A model generated the notes under the pieces. That model searched no databases, was not told where the DNA came from, and saw nothing but the letters and a program-made list of their open reading frames with translations. Below are positions 13,801 to 25,693 of a stretch of DNA of 64,000 bases, one piece after another (positions within the stretch are counted from its first letter, which is position 1; each line of letters opens with the position of its first letter). The position numbers were made by a program, and so were the translations under genes. Source of the DNA: Cutaneotrichosporon cavernicola (Eukaryota; Basidiomycota; Tremellomycetes; Trichosporonales; Trichosporonaceae); the NCBI RefSeq assembly GCF_030864355.1, contig NC_083395.1, forward strand, positions 3,162,001-3,226,000. Direction: 5' to 3'.

Positions 13801-14082
13801 GCTCTCGACCCGCTTATGCAGTTTGACGAGAATACGTGCAGCGAGATGTCGGATCGGCCGGCCAGGCTTCGGGAGGGCTGTGGCAGTCGTGGTCTGGGGG
13901 TTGGGAACGAGGAGGCGGGTGAAGAGGGCGTGAAGGACGGCGACGTGTGGCAGGATCGCGTCGGGCGGCAACGTGTCCAGCGCGCCGTCGACCTGTCGCA
14001 GGTAATGGAGAAGAGAGAGGTCAGCTCCCTCGCCCGTGAAGCGCCCCGCGTCGACCGCGAGGATGGCTGCGTCGTCTGCCAT
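7897..14082 (-). CDS. LAA1: HEAT-repeat trafficking protein, HEATR5/Laa1 family
   Basis: This is an AP-1 accessory protein, expected on trans-Golgi/endosome membranes, where the yeast protein helps recruit the AP-1 clathrin adaptor. Exon 1 (14082-13663, 140 codons, start MADDAAIL) joins exon 2 (13581-7897) across an 81-nt intron. The donor follows KEHGGN and the reading resumes at MMSFMAEICTL, giving 2,034 residues. That matches the roughly 2,000 residues usual for yeast Laa1 and human HEATR5. The whole length is alpha-helical with repeated HEAT-like helices such as the stretch around FVKLHLPQLLVLWRNALPKP. An upstream in-frame ATG (14163) would add 27 residues that look like leader sequence, so I chose 14082. 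I know of no catalytic motif in the family. Confidence 0.9.
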
Positions 14083-14427
14083 GGCGAGGGTTGTGGATGA
14101 GTGAGTTGAGAGATGCGGGCCGACGTGCCGTGGAAGTAGTGATGTGCCCTGAGACACCTCCACCTTCCACCCAGGTCTGTCCAGCCAGTTACCATCACAA
14201 AAAACGACAGCGATAGTGAGGCAGCAAACAGTTCTAGCATATGTGCAGTCGAGATGATTTACATTCTATGCCCTATAGATACAACAATGTACCGAGTCCC
14301 AATACATGCACGCATTTGCGGGGTGTTGGGAGGCGAGCTGCAGGAAGAGGATTCGGAACCTTCCCTCACGGCTCTCGGGCCATAGGCACGGTCGCCCCTC
14401 AGCACACGCAGTGCATCTTCAATACGC
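14083..14427. other. intergenic, 345 bp
   Basis: This is the promoter side of the LAA1-like gene and the 3' side of the next minus-strand gene. I see no further gene, repeat or CACGTG motif here. Confidence 0.5.
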
Positions 14428-14819
14428 CTACGCGTCCTCGAGGGCGCTGACGCGGTCTTGGCCGTCGTTCTTGTGCTCCCGGTCGAGCTTCCTCAAGCGC
14501 ACAAGGTTGCGCTTTACCATGAGCCGCAGAGCGCGGTTGCGCTCGATCTCGCTCATCTCTGTCCATGTCGTGATGCGCGAGATGGTCTTGTGTGAGCTCA
14601 GCTAGCTCATAGGCTAATAAAAGGCAGACCTATCCCGACATATTCCCAGCTCGTTCTACTCACGCCGTCTGAGTTGATGATCATGGGCCCAAGCTTGTCG
14701 AGCTTGACCGGCGTGCCGTCGACATCGATTGTCACCACGTCATCGTGGCCGTTGTCCGGGTCATTTCTCCCGGCCTCGATTGCGAGTGGGTGTTTTTCAG
14801 AGCTGCTGGTGCTAGCCAT
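14428..14819 (-). CDS. small conserved fungal protein, 104 aa, function unknown
   Basis: Exon 1 (14819-14664, 52 codons, start MASTSSSEKH) and exon 2 (14586-14428) join in phase 0 across a 77-nt intron to give 104 residues. The centre reads LDKLGPMIINSDG then TISRITTWTEMSEIER, followed by a basic helix with LMVKRNLVRLRKLDREHK. I recall this LGP-x-NxDG-T-x-SRI-x-W pattern from small uncharacterised proteins found across fungi, but I cannot name a function. The C-terminal helix is amphipathic and could pair with a partner. It is transcribed divergently from eIF3f with 199 bp between the starts. Confidence 0.8.
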
Positions 14820-15018
14820 GGTCAGTGATGATGAGCAGTCGTTACAGACATCTTGGTGGCCTTCCTCCACTTCCTCATCATGTCATCAGCCACTCCTCCA
14901 AACGTTATTTTCTCCTACCCTTTAATCACGTGGGGGCAAGGTCGTTTTTGTACAGTCCTTTGAACAGTACACCATCGAGGCCGCGCTCAACGCTCATTGT
15001 TCTCCACACCTGCCCAAA
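14820..15018. promoter_or_regulatory. divergent promoter with CACGTG (14927-14932)
   Basis: A short shared upstream region between the small conserved protein (minus) and eIF3f (plus). It contains ATCACGTG, the RTCACGTG form bound by Cbf1/USF-type bHLH proteins, about 90 bp from the eIF3f ATG. Function is inferred from position and recurrence in this window. Confidence 0.5.
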
Positions 15019-16033
15019 ATGTCGCTCGACGCTCCTACGTCCGCGATCCACCTCACTCAGCCCCCCAGCGGCTCGTCGCACCTGTGAGTTGCCTCACCCT
15101 TCAAGCTGTCAAGGAGGTTGCTGACAGCAGGCGGCCGCCCGCGCTCATCACGATCCACCCATCCGTGATCGCGTCCATCCTCACCCACCACCAGCGCCGG
15201 CCAGCGGACAGCACCACCCCCCGCGTCATCGGTACCCTCCTTGGTGTGCGCAGCGAGAATGGCCAGGAGATCGATGTGCGCTCCAGCTTTGCCGTGCCGC
15301 ATTCGGAGGGCCAGGAGCAGGTTGCGCTTGACATGCCGTTCCAGCAGGGCATGATGGAGCTGCTCTCCAAGAACGGCATCAAGGAGTCGATTGTCGGATG
15401 GTACGCTACTCACCCCGACCTCAACGCCTACTCGGCTCTCATCCAGAACTACTTCTCCCAGGAGACTGGCGCGTCCCAGGCCATCCACCTCACCGTCGAC
15501 ACTGACCTCGACGCCAGCGGCAAAAAGGGCCTCGGCATCAAGGGCTGGGTCTCGTCGTCGCTCGGTCTTAACCCCAAGCCTGAGAACTGCGTCTTCCTCC
15601 CGGTCCCCGTCGTCATCAAGTACGCCGACTCAGAGCGTGCTGGCCGTGAGTAAATTGCAGCCCGGCTGCAGAATGACGTCGCAAGCTAACAGCAGTCGAC
15701 CTCCTCACCTCGGGCAACCCCACCCCGTCACCCTCGCTCCCGCCCCTCCCCTCGCTCTCCTCCTCGCTCTCGCAGCTGTCGACCCTCATCGACAATGCAC
15801 TCGAGTACGTCCAGGCCGTCAACGCCGGTCAGAACGCCGGTGATGCCGAGGTTGGGCGTTACCTTCTCGAGGGTGTTGGTCGCTGGTCGGCCGGCGCTGG
15901 CTCGAACGCCGAGGAGGGCGGAATCAAGGAGGGTCTGCAGGACACCCTCAGCGTGTCGTACCTGTCCAACCTGGTGCGCGCGCAGGTCGAGCTTGCTGGC
16001 CGCCTCGCCCTGCTTCCCCAGTCGCAGCAGTAG
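15019..16033 (+). CDS. EIF3F: translation initiation factor eIF3 subunit F
   Basis: This is the MPN-domain subunit of the eIF3 complex, which assembles the 43S/48S initiation complex in the cytosol. Three exons (15019-15083, 15131-15645, 15696-16033) with introns of 47 and 50 nt give 305 residues, close to the usual size. The MPN fold starts at ALITIHPSVIASILTHHQRR and continues RVIGTLLGVR, then VGWYATHPDLNAYSALIQ. The JAMM metal-ligand pattern (HxH plus SxxxxxxxxD) is not complete, as is usual for eIF3f. The C-terminal part is helical (VSYLSNLVRAQVELAGRLALLPQ). The second intron ends in a NAGNAG acceptor, so two isoforms differing by one residue are possible. Confidence 0.93.
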
Positions 16034-16174
16034 GTTGTAGTAGGAGGAGGTATACCTGGTTAGATACATGTACTTGCATCGGAACTCTTTCGATCTAGAT
16101 GCCAGCAACTAGTTAGAGAAACGTGCCCCTTTACAGTTGACTAAATTTACACCTGGTGGACTCCATCATCTCCG

Positions 16175-17635
16175 CTACTCTCGGCCCACCTCGTTCCACC
16201 GCCTCTGCTTCCCTCTGCTCTTCCAGTCCCCACCCGCCCCATTGCCGGGATCTGCAACTTGACCTCGCGCACCTAGTCCCACGCGCTCGTTACGCAGCAC
16301 CGCAACGACAGGTTCAGCGCGGCCTCCAGCGTCGCGCCCCAGGCCAGCCCCCGGCGTCCAGCCCTGTCGTGCCAGCATGGCCCGGGACGCGGCAGACGGG
16401 CCGGCCGGCTGCGGCGGCGCAATGATCGCGGGACCCGGGCTAGCATTCGGGCGCGGCGGGGATGGCGGGTGCATGCGTCGGCGCTGGGCTGAGCGGTCGA
16501 CATACCCGGCCCGAGATGGGGCGTTGCGCGTGTCCTCGCCGAGCAGGGTATCACGCAACGCATCCATCGCGAGCTTGCGTTTGAACTGGCGCTGACCGCG
16601 GCGTGCAGCCGCACCGACTGGTGGGTCAAAGGGCGCTGGTGATGCGCCATCCGGCGTCGGCGCTTCGGCACCATCCTCCAGCCGTATCTCCTCCGCGCCA
16701 GCCAGCGCGCATTCGCTGCACGGCCAGTCCGCGTGAATGTGTGCGTCGAATGTCGTCGTACCCACCGTCACGCGGCTGAGATGTCGAATAGGATACGGTG
16801 TGCTGGCGTGCTTGGGCTCACTGAGGCGAGTCGCCTCACCCTCGCCGCGATGTGCGACGTACGTACCGAGAGTCGAGCCCAGGTCGACGATCCACCACCC
16901 CTCCGAGTCGCTGGGACCAAGTGCCGTCTTCCCGTCGTCCTCTTGATCGCAGCCGAGTTCCCATGGGTCCTCGGACTCACTCCGACCTGCCGACGCAGCA
17001 TGTGCAGCCCGCACTGCCGCATCCACACGTCCTTCGTGGCCCCAATAAACGAGAGCATGCGTCTTACTGGCCTCCATCTCGCGCACGCGCACTCGGGCTG
17101 GATCCCCTGTACCGCGTCGGTCGCGCCCGATCTGGACCCCACCAGGCCGCGCGTCGACGAGCACGACTCCGCCATGGGGGAGAGCCTTGGATCGGCGAAC
17201 CACGAGGCGCAGGATATGTTCTGGTGCAGAGGGGTCTGGTTCGGGCTCATCGGTTCTCCCATATGGGTCGTGGCCATTGCCGTAACGTTCTCGGTCTCCA
17301 TCCCTGTCGCGGTCCTGGTTTGCTACCTCTTGGGAGATGCTGGTGGATGCGGTGTTCGCGCCTGCAACGACGCGAGCGAGCTTCTCGGGGTCCATAAGCC
17401 CGCCCCACCCAACGTCATCCTCCAGTTCTCCCTCTTCCATGTCTCGCGTCGCTGAAGGAGTGGATGCGCTTGCAGCGCCGCGCGCCGCCAGCCCCTCGGG
17501 CGTGAGGTACGTCCACTCGCCGGCTGTGGGGAGTGCGTACGTGTGGCTTGCGGCGTGATAGTACACACCCAAAGTAGGGTTCCACACCCACGTCTCGGAC
17601 TCTGACCCCGCGGGTGTGGGCGTCGAGGACGACAT
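16175..17635 (-). CDS. FHA and G-patch domain protein (AGGF1-like)
   Basis: This is probably an RNA- and phosphoprotein-binding nuclear protein of the AGGF1 type. From the N-terminus there is an OCRE-like aromatic segment (TWVWNPTLGVYYHAASHTY); an FHA domain with VQIGRDRRG, ASKTHALVYW and WWIVDLGSTLGTYV; a basic linker; and a G-patch with ARQGWTPGAGLGRDAGGR. I chose the ATG at 17635 (MSSSTPTPAG, 486 residues) because the in-frame upstream extension to 17806 (57 residues) has no domain and overlaps promoter sequence. The domain order OCRE-FHA-G-patch is that of human AGGF1, linked to splicing and signalling. The role in this fungus is inferred. Confidence 0.85.
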   Translation of the reverse strand: MSSSTPTPAGSESETWVWNPTLGVYYHAASHTYALPTAGEWTYLTPEGLAARGAASASTPSATRDMEEGELEDDVGWGGLMDPEKLARVVAGANTASTSISQEVANQDRDRDGDRERYGNGHDPYGRTDEPEPDPSAPEHILRLVVRRSKALPHGGVVLVDARPGGVQIGRDRRGTGDPARVRVREMEASKTHALVYWGHEGRVDAAVRAAHAASAGRSESEDPWELGCDQEDDGKTALGPSDSEGWWIVDLGSTLGTYVAHRGEGEATRLSEPKHASTPYPIRHLSRVTVGTTTFDAHIHADWPCSECALAGAEEIRLEDGAEAPTPDGASPAPFDPPVGAAARRGQRQFKRKLAMDALRDTLLGEDTRNAPSRAGYVDRSAQRRRMHPPSPPRPNASPGPAIIAPPQPAGPSAASRAMLARQGWTPGAGLGRDAGGRAEPVVAVLRNERVGLGARGQVADPGNGAGGDWKSRGKQRRWNEVGRE

Positions 17636-17914
17636 GCCGGGGGAGCTGTGTGGTGTTGGTGGTGGCAAGGTCTGGATTCTGTTTGCGGACTTCTCTGGTG
17701 GAGGTCCAATTATGGTCACGTGGGCTATGGATTTGGAGCCTAGAACGAAGCCGTTTTTAGAATCGAGAAACGAGTCTATTGATTTGTTTGACGGAATCAA
17801 ACCCACGTGCGCTTAAGACGCGTCAACTGACGCGACTGCAATGTTGATCTTCGGACGCGAAGGTGCCAACCATTCTCATTCTCCCTTTTGATTTCTAATA
17901 ACACACAAACAACA
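17636..17914. promoter_or_regulatory. divergent promoter with two CACGTG sites
   Basis: The region between the FHA/G-patch gene and POL1. It has GTCACGTG at 17715-17722, with CCAAT just upstream (about 17706-17710), and a second CACGTG at 17804-17809. An ATG at 17806 for the minus-strand gene would place part of this in coding sequence. The recurrence of the motif elsewhere supports the shorter gene. Confidence 0.5.
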
Positions 17915-20900
17915 ATGCCACCACGATCCGGACCCAAGTCTGACCGCCTCGCTGCTCTACGCGAGGCTCGTGAGAAGGGAGGACGCCTTTCTCAATGGAA
18001 GGTTCGTGTAGCTCTTGTCGTTTGTTAGTAAGCTGACGGTCAGGCGGGCGACTCCGATATCTATGACAACGTCTCGGAGGAGCAGTATAATTCAATCGTA
18101 GGCTCGCGCTTGGGGCAGGACGACTTCATCATCGACGACGACGGGAGCGGCTATGTCGATAACGGAATGGACGACTGGGGCGGTGGCGAGGACGAGGAAG
18201 ACAGTGAGGACGAGGACGCTTTCGAGGGCGAGGACGAGGAGTACCGCAAGGGTGGGTAATATCCCGAACAGGCCTGACAGCAGCGCGCAAGTTGAGGCGT
18301 GAGAAGACACGCGCCAAGGCAGAGAAGGGCGGAGCGGGGAAACCTCAAGCAAAGCCAAAGCCCAAGTCTGCATTCTCGGATTACGCCCGGCCCGCCGTGT
18401 CCGCTTCGACGTACCGGCCCGCCAAGCCGACTGTGAACGAGGATGACTTCATGGCGTCCCTCCTCTCCACCGTCACCGCCGAACCGTCGCGTAAGCGCCG
18501 CTCGTCGCCGGACTACCCCTCTAGTTCTCCAGCCGTTCCTAGCTCCGACTCGGGCTTCTTCTCCTCTGGCAGCGTGCGCAAGCGCTACGGCGACAGCAGC
18601 GACGATGAGGCGTGGGACCCGATGCGTGGCAATATGGGCAAGAGGCCGCGCGTATCGGACGTTACCATCAAGCCCGAGCCGTTGTCAGACGAGGAGGGTG
18701 TTGACTTCGGCGACGCGATGGACGTGGACGACGAGATCGTTGTCAAGCCTGAGCCCATCGACGACGACGATGAGGAGGAGATGGATATCAAGCCTGTAGA
18801 GCGTCGTTCAGGTATGGCACCGAGAGCGGCCCGCCGCCGCCGCCTGGTCAACTCTACCGCTGTCAAGCACATCAAGAAAGAGCCCACCCCTGAGCCTGAG
18901 CCCGAGGTCGAGATGAAGAAGCAGACGTTTGTCCGCAAGCCCGCCCCAGAGCGAGCACACTGGCAGAGCGTGCAGGCAGCTCTAGCAGATAACGCGGACC
19001 TCGACGCTGTGCGCGTGCCACAGGGCTTCACCAAGGCCGAGAACGTCCTTGAGGAGGACGGTTCGCTCAACATGTTCTGGCTCGACTTCCAGGAGCAGGA
19101 CGGAGTCGTGCACCTCATTGGCAAGGTGCTCGACCGCCAGTCTGGAAAGTACGTCAGCGCGTGCGTGAGCGTGCAGGGCATCCAGCGCAACTTGTTCGTC
19201 AAGCCCCGCTCAAAGCGATTTGGTGAGTATGAGTACCTTGCCTTCAGGCATAGCTGACGACAGCGGGAGGGCGTGAGACGCACCTGGAGGTGTCGCAGGA
19301 CGACGTCTACCAGGAGTTCGATGCCCTGCGCAACAAACACGGTATCGAGGAGTGGCGTGCCAAGTTTGTCAACCGCAAGTACGCGTTCGAGGATCACACC
19401 GTCGATCACGGCGAAAGCGAGTGGATGAAGGTCGTCTACCCCTACAACCAGCCGGAGATTCCACTCAGCAGCGCCGGTGCGACCTTCTCCCACATCTTTG
19501 GCGCCAACACAAGCGCGTTCGAGCTGCTTGTGCTCAAGCGACGGATCATGGGACCATGCTGGCTGAAAATCACCAACGTCAAGCTCTCTGACAAGTCGGC
19601 GACGTGGACCAAGATCGAGTTCACCGTCAAGGACCCGAAGAATGTCAACCCCGTGGACGAGGACGACCCGTCGGCGCCGAAGGAGATGCCTCCGCTCACA
19701 ATGATGAGTATCGCGCTTCGTACGATCGTCAACCACCGCGAGAACAAGACCGAGATTCTCATCGCGACGACGAGGACCTGGGAGGGCGTCAACATCGAGG
19801 ACCCCACACCACCCGACCGCCAGCCCTCGTCGCTCACGACCATCGTGCGCCCAATCGAGAAGTTCCCGCCCGCCCTTGAGGCGCGCTCCAAGAGCGAGCG
19901 CTCTCAGTTCCAGGCTGTGAAGGCGGAGCGCGCTCTGCTGAACTCACTCCTCGCCACGATCCAGCGCCACGACCCGGATGTCATTGTCGGTCACAACTTC
20001 CTAGGCAATACGTTTGAGGCGCTCCTCTATCGCCTCAAGGAGCTCAAGGCGGACCACTGGAGCCGCATCGGTCGCTTCCGCCGAAAGGGTTTCCAGATCA
20101 GCAAGGCCGGGTCCAATGTGCGCCTACTGGCCGGCCGCCTTGTTGTCGACTTGTCCAGCGATGCCGCGAAGGACATGGTCCCGTCAACCACCTGGTCCCT
20201 CACCGAGATTGTCTCCACGCACCTCAAGGTCGCGCGCGAGGACGTGGACCCGGAAGACATCCACACCTACTTCGACCACACGCTCAGCAACCCGGACAAG
20301 CTCATCCAGTACATTCGCCTGGCTGAAGTTGACGCTTTCTTCCAGATGGCTATCGCGTCACGCCTCCAGCTGCTCCCGTTGACAAAGCAGCTCACCAACC
20401 TTGCCGGCAACTCCTGGAACCTAACGCTCAACGGTGGCCGTGCAGTTCGCAACGACTTCATTCTCCTCCACGAGTTCCACCGGCTCAAGTATGTCTGCCC
20501 GGATAAGGCGTTCAAGCAGAACAAGGTCAAGATCATCAACGACGACGGCGAGATGGAGGAGGTCAACTCAGGGAACAAGCGCGGCAAGGCGAAGTACGCT
20601 GGCGGTCTCGTCTTTGAGCCCAAGCGCGGGCTGTGGGACACGTACATCCTCGTGATGGACTTCCTCTCGCTGTACCCTTCCATCATCCAGGAGTACAACA
20701 TTGACTTTACAACAGTCGATCGCGCTAATGTGGAGGAGAGCGAGGAGGAGAAGATCCCTGATGTGCCCTCAAGCGACATGGCGCAGGGCGTTCTCCCTCG
20801 TATCATTGCCACGCTTGTCCAGCGTCGTCGCCAGGTCAAGAGCCTCATGAAGGACAAGAATGCTGGGGCGGCCAAGCTCCAGCAGTGGGACATCAAGCAG

Positions 20901-22448
20901 CTCGCGTTGAAGCTTACCGCCAACTCGATGTACGGCTGCCTTGGCTTTGTCGGCTCGCGCTTCTCGTCTCGTCCGCTCGCTGCGCTTACGACCTTCAAGG
21001 GTCGTGAGATTCTTACGCACACGCGCGAGTTGGCGGAGTCGCTCTCGCTCGACGTCGTCTATGGTGACACCGATTCGGTCTTCGTCAACTCCAATGTCAC
21101 AACGTACGCCGAGGCGGTGAAGATCGCCAACGAGTTCAAGGTACTCGTTAACGAGCGGTACAAGCTTCTCGAAATCGACCTCGATGCGATGTTTGAGCGT
21201 GTGCTCCTTCTCAACAAGAAGAAGTACGCGGCCGTCAAGATTGATGAGGCGGGCGAGCGCTCTACTGAGGTCAAAGGCCTCGACATGAAGCGTCGCGAGT
21301 TCTCCAAGCTGTCCAAGGATGCGTCGGCCGCCGTGCTGAAGGAGGTTCTGAGTGGAGAGGCGACCGAGAACGTCATCGCCAGCATCCACGAGTACCTCAC
21401 GGAGCTCGGCGAGACTGTGCGCTCTGGCGCAGTGCCGATCGAAGACTTCATCATCTTCAAACGACTCGGGAAGAACCCCGAGGACTACCCCGACAAGAAG
21501 AGTCAGCCGCACGTGCAGGTGGCCCTACGCATGAAGGCCAAGGGTGCTGCAGTGCGCGCACACGACGTCATCCCGTACATCCTCTGCGTCGGAGAGGATG
21601 GCAAGGCGGCACGTAGCGCGCAGGCTGACCGCGCATTCCACCCAGACGACTTGCGGCGACAGGGCAGTGAGCTCAAAATCGACTATGACTTGTACCTCGA
21701 CGCACAGGTCCTGCAGCCCGTTCTGCGCCTGTGCGAGAACATCGAGGGAACAGAGCGCGCGCGGCTTGCTGAGTGCCTCGGCCTCGACCCAGCACGGTAC
21801 ACCAGTTCGTCTCACGAAGTTGCCGAGCGCACCTTCCACCGCTTCGAGAGCCAGATTCCAGACAAGGAGCGGTTCAAGGATGCGGCGCCGTTCGCTCTGC
21901 GCTGCGGCTCATGCGAAGCGACGTTCTCCTTTGAGGGTATCAGGCCCGATGCGGAGGAGCCCGAAGCTGCAACTTTGCGCCGCCACGGTATCGTGTGTCT
22001 GTCGTGCTCGGCCTCTGTGCCCTTCTCGAGCGCCGCACTGCAGCTCGAGAACGCGGTGCGCGGCTTCATCTCTAAGTACTACCTCGGCTGGACGGTATGT
22101 GACGCGGACGACTGCGGGGCGCGCACACGCGCCATGAGCGTGTATGGCCGCCGGTGTCTGGGCTTCAACAAGCCGGGGTGCAAGGGCGTCGTGCATCTCG
22201 AGTACTCTGACCTCGCGCTCCACAACCAGCTGCTGTACCTACGCCACTTGTTTGATAGCGACAAGGCACTTGCGGCGGTGCGCGGTGGCGCCCATTTCGA
22301 CGAGGTGCGCGCGCTTGTGGCGGCGAACTCTGCTGGACTCGCTTTGGCACTTGGCGTGGTTGACAAGTACCTCGACTGCAATGGGCGGCGGTTCGTCAAC
22401 ATGGGCAGACTGTTTGGATTTATGGAGCGTGTGAAGGTTGCCGTGTAG
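17915..22448 (+). CDS. POL1: DNA polymerase alpha catalytic subunit
   Basis: This family B polymerase extends RNA primers made by primase in the Pol alpha-primase complex at nuclear replication forks. Four exons (17915-18001, 18044-18251, 18284-19222, 19264-22448) with introns of 42, 32 and 41 nt sum to 1,472 residues; yeast Pol1 has 1,468. The N-terminus ([20 protein letters not shown]) is the conserved Pol alpha start and is followed by an acidic linker. Catalytic motif A is [18 protein letters not shown], motif [14 protein letters not shown], and motif [13 protein letters not shown] with the catalytic aspartates. The C-terminal zinc modules show CGSC/CLSC and [15 protein letters not shown], the site that binds the B subunit. 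The 32-nt intron is extremely short. Confidence 0.96.
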
Positions 22449-23435
22449 TAGATATTTGAACGCATGTAGACTCGTGTAAGCCAGCGGAGACGAAGAAGAT
22501 GTTGTGTTTGTGGCATACGCATTCCATGTTAGCAATAGGTGCGTAGAGGCGGCGCTCAGAGGCAAGACTTGACAGGATGCGTTGGTGAGGGGACAGCTTG
22601 GTGGCGACGACTGAGCCAGCCACTACCCCCGGGTTAGCCAGCCGGCAATAATTCAACGTGGGCAGCCAAGTCAGTCAACCCAGACATGCCAGCCAACCGA
22701 GTCAACTAACCCGACAAGGCCAGCGAGCCCGCGGCAAGAAGGAACATCGTGTTGAGCATGACGACAGCCGTTGATGACTGACTCATGACGCGCATTAGTC
22801 AGAGATGGTGCGCTTGGATACATGCCAGCGGCTGCAACAGCAAGGCGAGCGCTTGACGCGGCAAACTCGACTCGACAAACAGGCACCAGTCCAGTTGATT
22901 CAACATGTATGGCAGTTGAGGTCCAGAACACGTGTGGGGTTCCCTGGCTACTACATTCCTACACATATATACCCTCGGATGCACGCGCGCGCATATCTAC
23001 CAGCATGCAAGCGACACGGTTACAGGGGTAGGCAGCGAATTGGACTTTGGCAGCATGGCGTGAGGCTTTGGCAGCATGGCGTGAGGCGCGTCCTTGTTGT
23101 CTTTGTCATCCGGATCGGAATCGGAAACGGTCCGGTCCGCCCAACTCGGTTTGCCGGATATATGAGTGAGATTTCCGGGCCGCATGATCTCATCAGCAAT
23201 CCCGGGGAGTGGAGCGGTGGCTGCTCTTTACAGCATCAGTAATCGACGCTCCTGTGTTTTCCTGTCTTTTTCCTGTCGTCCTCACCATAAGTCGTATCAA
23301 TACCAGGCCCAAGATTGTCCTCCATAGGACAGTACAAGCGACGACACCACCGCCAACCCCACTTGGCCACTTGACACTGCTGCTCATTCCCGCACGTCTT
23401 CCAGCGATCATTTCTGCATCACCTAAACACTCGCC
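22449..23435. other. intergenic, about 1 kb
   Basis: No gene is supported. There is a 19-20 bp direct repeat containing TTTGGCAGCATGGCGTGAG in two copies (about 23042-23085) and one CACGTG at 22929-22934, about 500 bp upstream of the arrestin-like gene. Small open frames here show no protein-like features. Confidence 0.5.
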
Positions 23436-25337
23436 ATGTCGATGCTCCGCTTCCTCGCTAGCGGAGGGGGGAAGGGCAAGATCCACCCCCCACAGCGCGG
23501 CTCATTGGCCACAGCGACGAGCTCAAACGCCCAAATCAAGCTCAAGCTCGTCGTGCCCAACTGGGGAGTCATGTACCTCCCGGCGCCTGAGCTACCACTG
23601 GCCGATGGCGAGGTTCCGCCACGCCACGACTTCCCACTCAACGGCGAACTCGAGGTGACTCTCCCGCCAGGAGGGTCGAAGCGATGCAAGAGCATCCGCG
23701 TGGGCCTTAAGACTATCATCACGCTCGATTTGGGAGGCAAAAGGCGATACGAGGAGGACGTGCTGTTCGAGCGCAAAGTCGAGATTGTCAGCTCGACGGC
23801 GGACGGGATATGGCTCGAAGAGGGGTTGCAGCGGTATGCTGGATAGGAGGCCAAAGCTGATGCCAGATTCGACTTTACGATTATCGTGCCGGCCGACCTG
23901 GCGAGTCATGACTGGCACACAAATGGGGTGATCAGCCATGTGCTGTATGCCGAGTTGGAGGGGTTGCCGGATCCACATGGGATGGCGCGGGGCGCGTCGG
24001 CCAATTCGTTGTTTGGGTTGAGGAAGGGGAGCCGGAGCTCTTCGAGAGCACACTCACAGTCGCGGGGGACGTCGCCTGCCTCCCCGTCGCGTTCGCCCGG
24101 ACCGCGCGGGAGCGTTAGCGGTCCAAGTCGACATGCGGGGCCCAGCGAGAGCGCCGACATCCAAGTTGCGCTAAGTAACCTCGCCGCCCCAACGCCGGGA
24201 TTCCCGTTCCGCACGCCTGGCTCGTCGCCAGTCCCGAGCCGCTCGACATCGCCGGTGCGTTCGGCATCGCCACGCCTTAACCCCGTCCACATGAGCGGCG
24301 CGCACAACCTCTCAATCACGCGGGAGGAGGAGATGATCCTCCCCCGCGTGCCGAGCTACGACGACAGCATGGCCCAGCTGTCATTGCAGGACAGTGCGGC
24401 CAATGCCAACGCCAGCCCAGACTGGATCTTGGGCACGCACGTGGCCAAACGCAACTGCCTGATCGTGTACAACCCCAACCCGATGGGCGGGATCAACGAG
24501 CTTGCAGACCATGCGAGTGGCTACGTCCCCGGCCTTGGCGTGTGGACTTGGCGCATGGTATCGGATGTGTGGTGTATTGCCGCGCTGCTGTCTTTCGACT
24601 TCCACCTGACAGAAATCTCACCTGCGACTACCGTCTTCTCCGTCCGCCTCCTCCTCAACCAGACTCACAGTATCGTTTCGCCCCGCGACCCAGATGGTAA
24701 ACCACACGAGTTTGTGCGTACCTTCACCATCATGTCGGAGGGAAAACGACCGCCAGAGGGCTATTATAACCCAGACCTACGACATGCGGCCATCTGGCGC
24801 GGCAAGGAGGCGAAAGGCAAACGCGAAGGCGGCGAGATCACAATCGACAACAAGGTCCGTATGCCCAACGACAACGTTGCAAGACCCAGCACTGTTCCCG
24901 GCGTCGTGACGCCCATTTCCGTCAGCCATACCATGACCCTTGAGGTTGCATTTAGCGTATGGGGCGAGGACGACACCGGCAACAAGATGGACCACCCGAC
25001 TTTTGGTGGCTTGCGAGTCCTCCGCGTCTCACGGCCGGTTTCGGTTCCTTCGTGTTGTCTCGTGCCAGCCGTTCTCGACCTCCCGACGTACGGGTCGCAT
25101 GAGAAGGATCGCATTCCCGGCCCGGCGGACGATATGCCGACCGGCCTTCCAGGGTGGGAATGGTGCGCTTGTGGGTGGCAGATTTCCGAGCTCGAGTCGC
25201 GTATGCGGCAGAGTATCTTTGCGCAACAGGCTGAGGCGGCTGCGCGGGCGGGCGGTGGAAGCGCGCGCTCGAGCATTAGCGAAGGAGATAGCAAAATGGC
25301 AAACGAACGGGAACGTGGGCGGCAGAACAGCCGTTAG
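23436..25337 (+). CDS. arrestin-like protein
   Basis: Two exons (23436-23833 and 23867-25337) around a 33-nt intron give 622 residues. The first 135 residues form an arrestin-N-like beta sandwich (IKLKLVVPNWGVMYLPAP, then GELEVTLPPGG and RVGLKTIITL). The join reads LQR-FDFTIIVPADLASHDW. A long Ser/Pro linker (about 170-270) separates this from a second sandwich (ATTVFSVRLLLNQTHSI to VSHTMTLEVAFSVWGEDDTG). Alpha-arrestins link plasma-membrane transporters to Rsp5-type ubiquitin ligases. I see no clear PPxY motif in the parts read, so that role is family inference. The C-terminus is Gly/Ser-rich and charged. Confidence 0.75.
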
Positions 25338-25693
25338 CTTCCTCCAAAGGTCGTTGGAGTGGCTCAAATACTTTCAAGACAACACCTTTCTCGACCGGAC
25401 TCTGGATGTGGACCTCAGATTATTGATCTTGCATGTATAATCATATAATCATAACCATTCACGGGCAGACCCATCGCCGTAGCACTCACGCCGATCGACC
25501 CAAGGGAGATGGAGAAGAGCTGAGGCCGACGCCGACCCCAATCCAGACCCCCTCCCCCTGCCCAGACCCCTGGTTCCGCCAAGGTGCTTTTGAAGCACCG
25601 CCTTTGAGAACGAAAGTACACATCACATATCTAGTGGCAATGCAGTCAGGTTGCACACTGCATCCTGCCCGCAGGACAGTACAATTGGCACTT
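25338..25693. other. intergenic, 356 bp
   Basis: This lies between the stops of two convergent genes (arrestin-like and gene A). I see only ordinary 3' flanking sequence. Confidence 0.5.

Noticed and set aside
16733..17455. Plus-strand open frame of 240 codons
   Set aside because: It is antisense to the FHA domain region of the FHA/G-patch gene, whose motifs are clear on the minus strand.
17636..17806. N-terminal extension of the FHA/G-patch protein from an upstream ATG
   Set aside because: No domain or composition support, and the stretch carries CCAAT and CACGTG promoter motifs.
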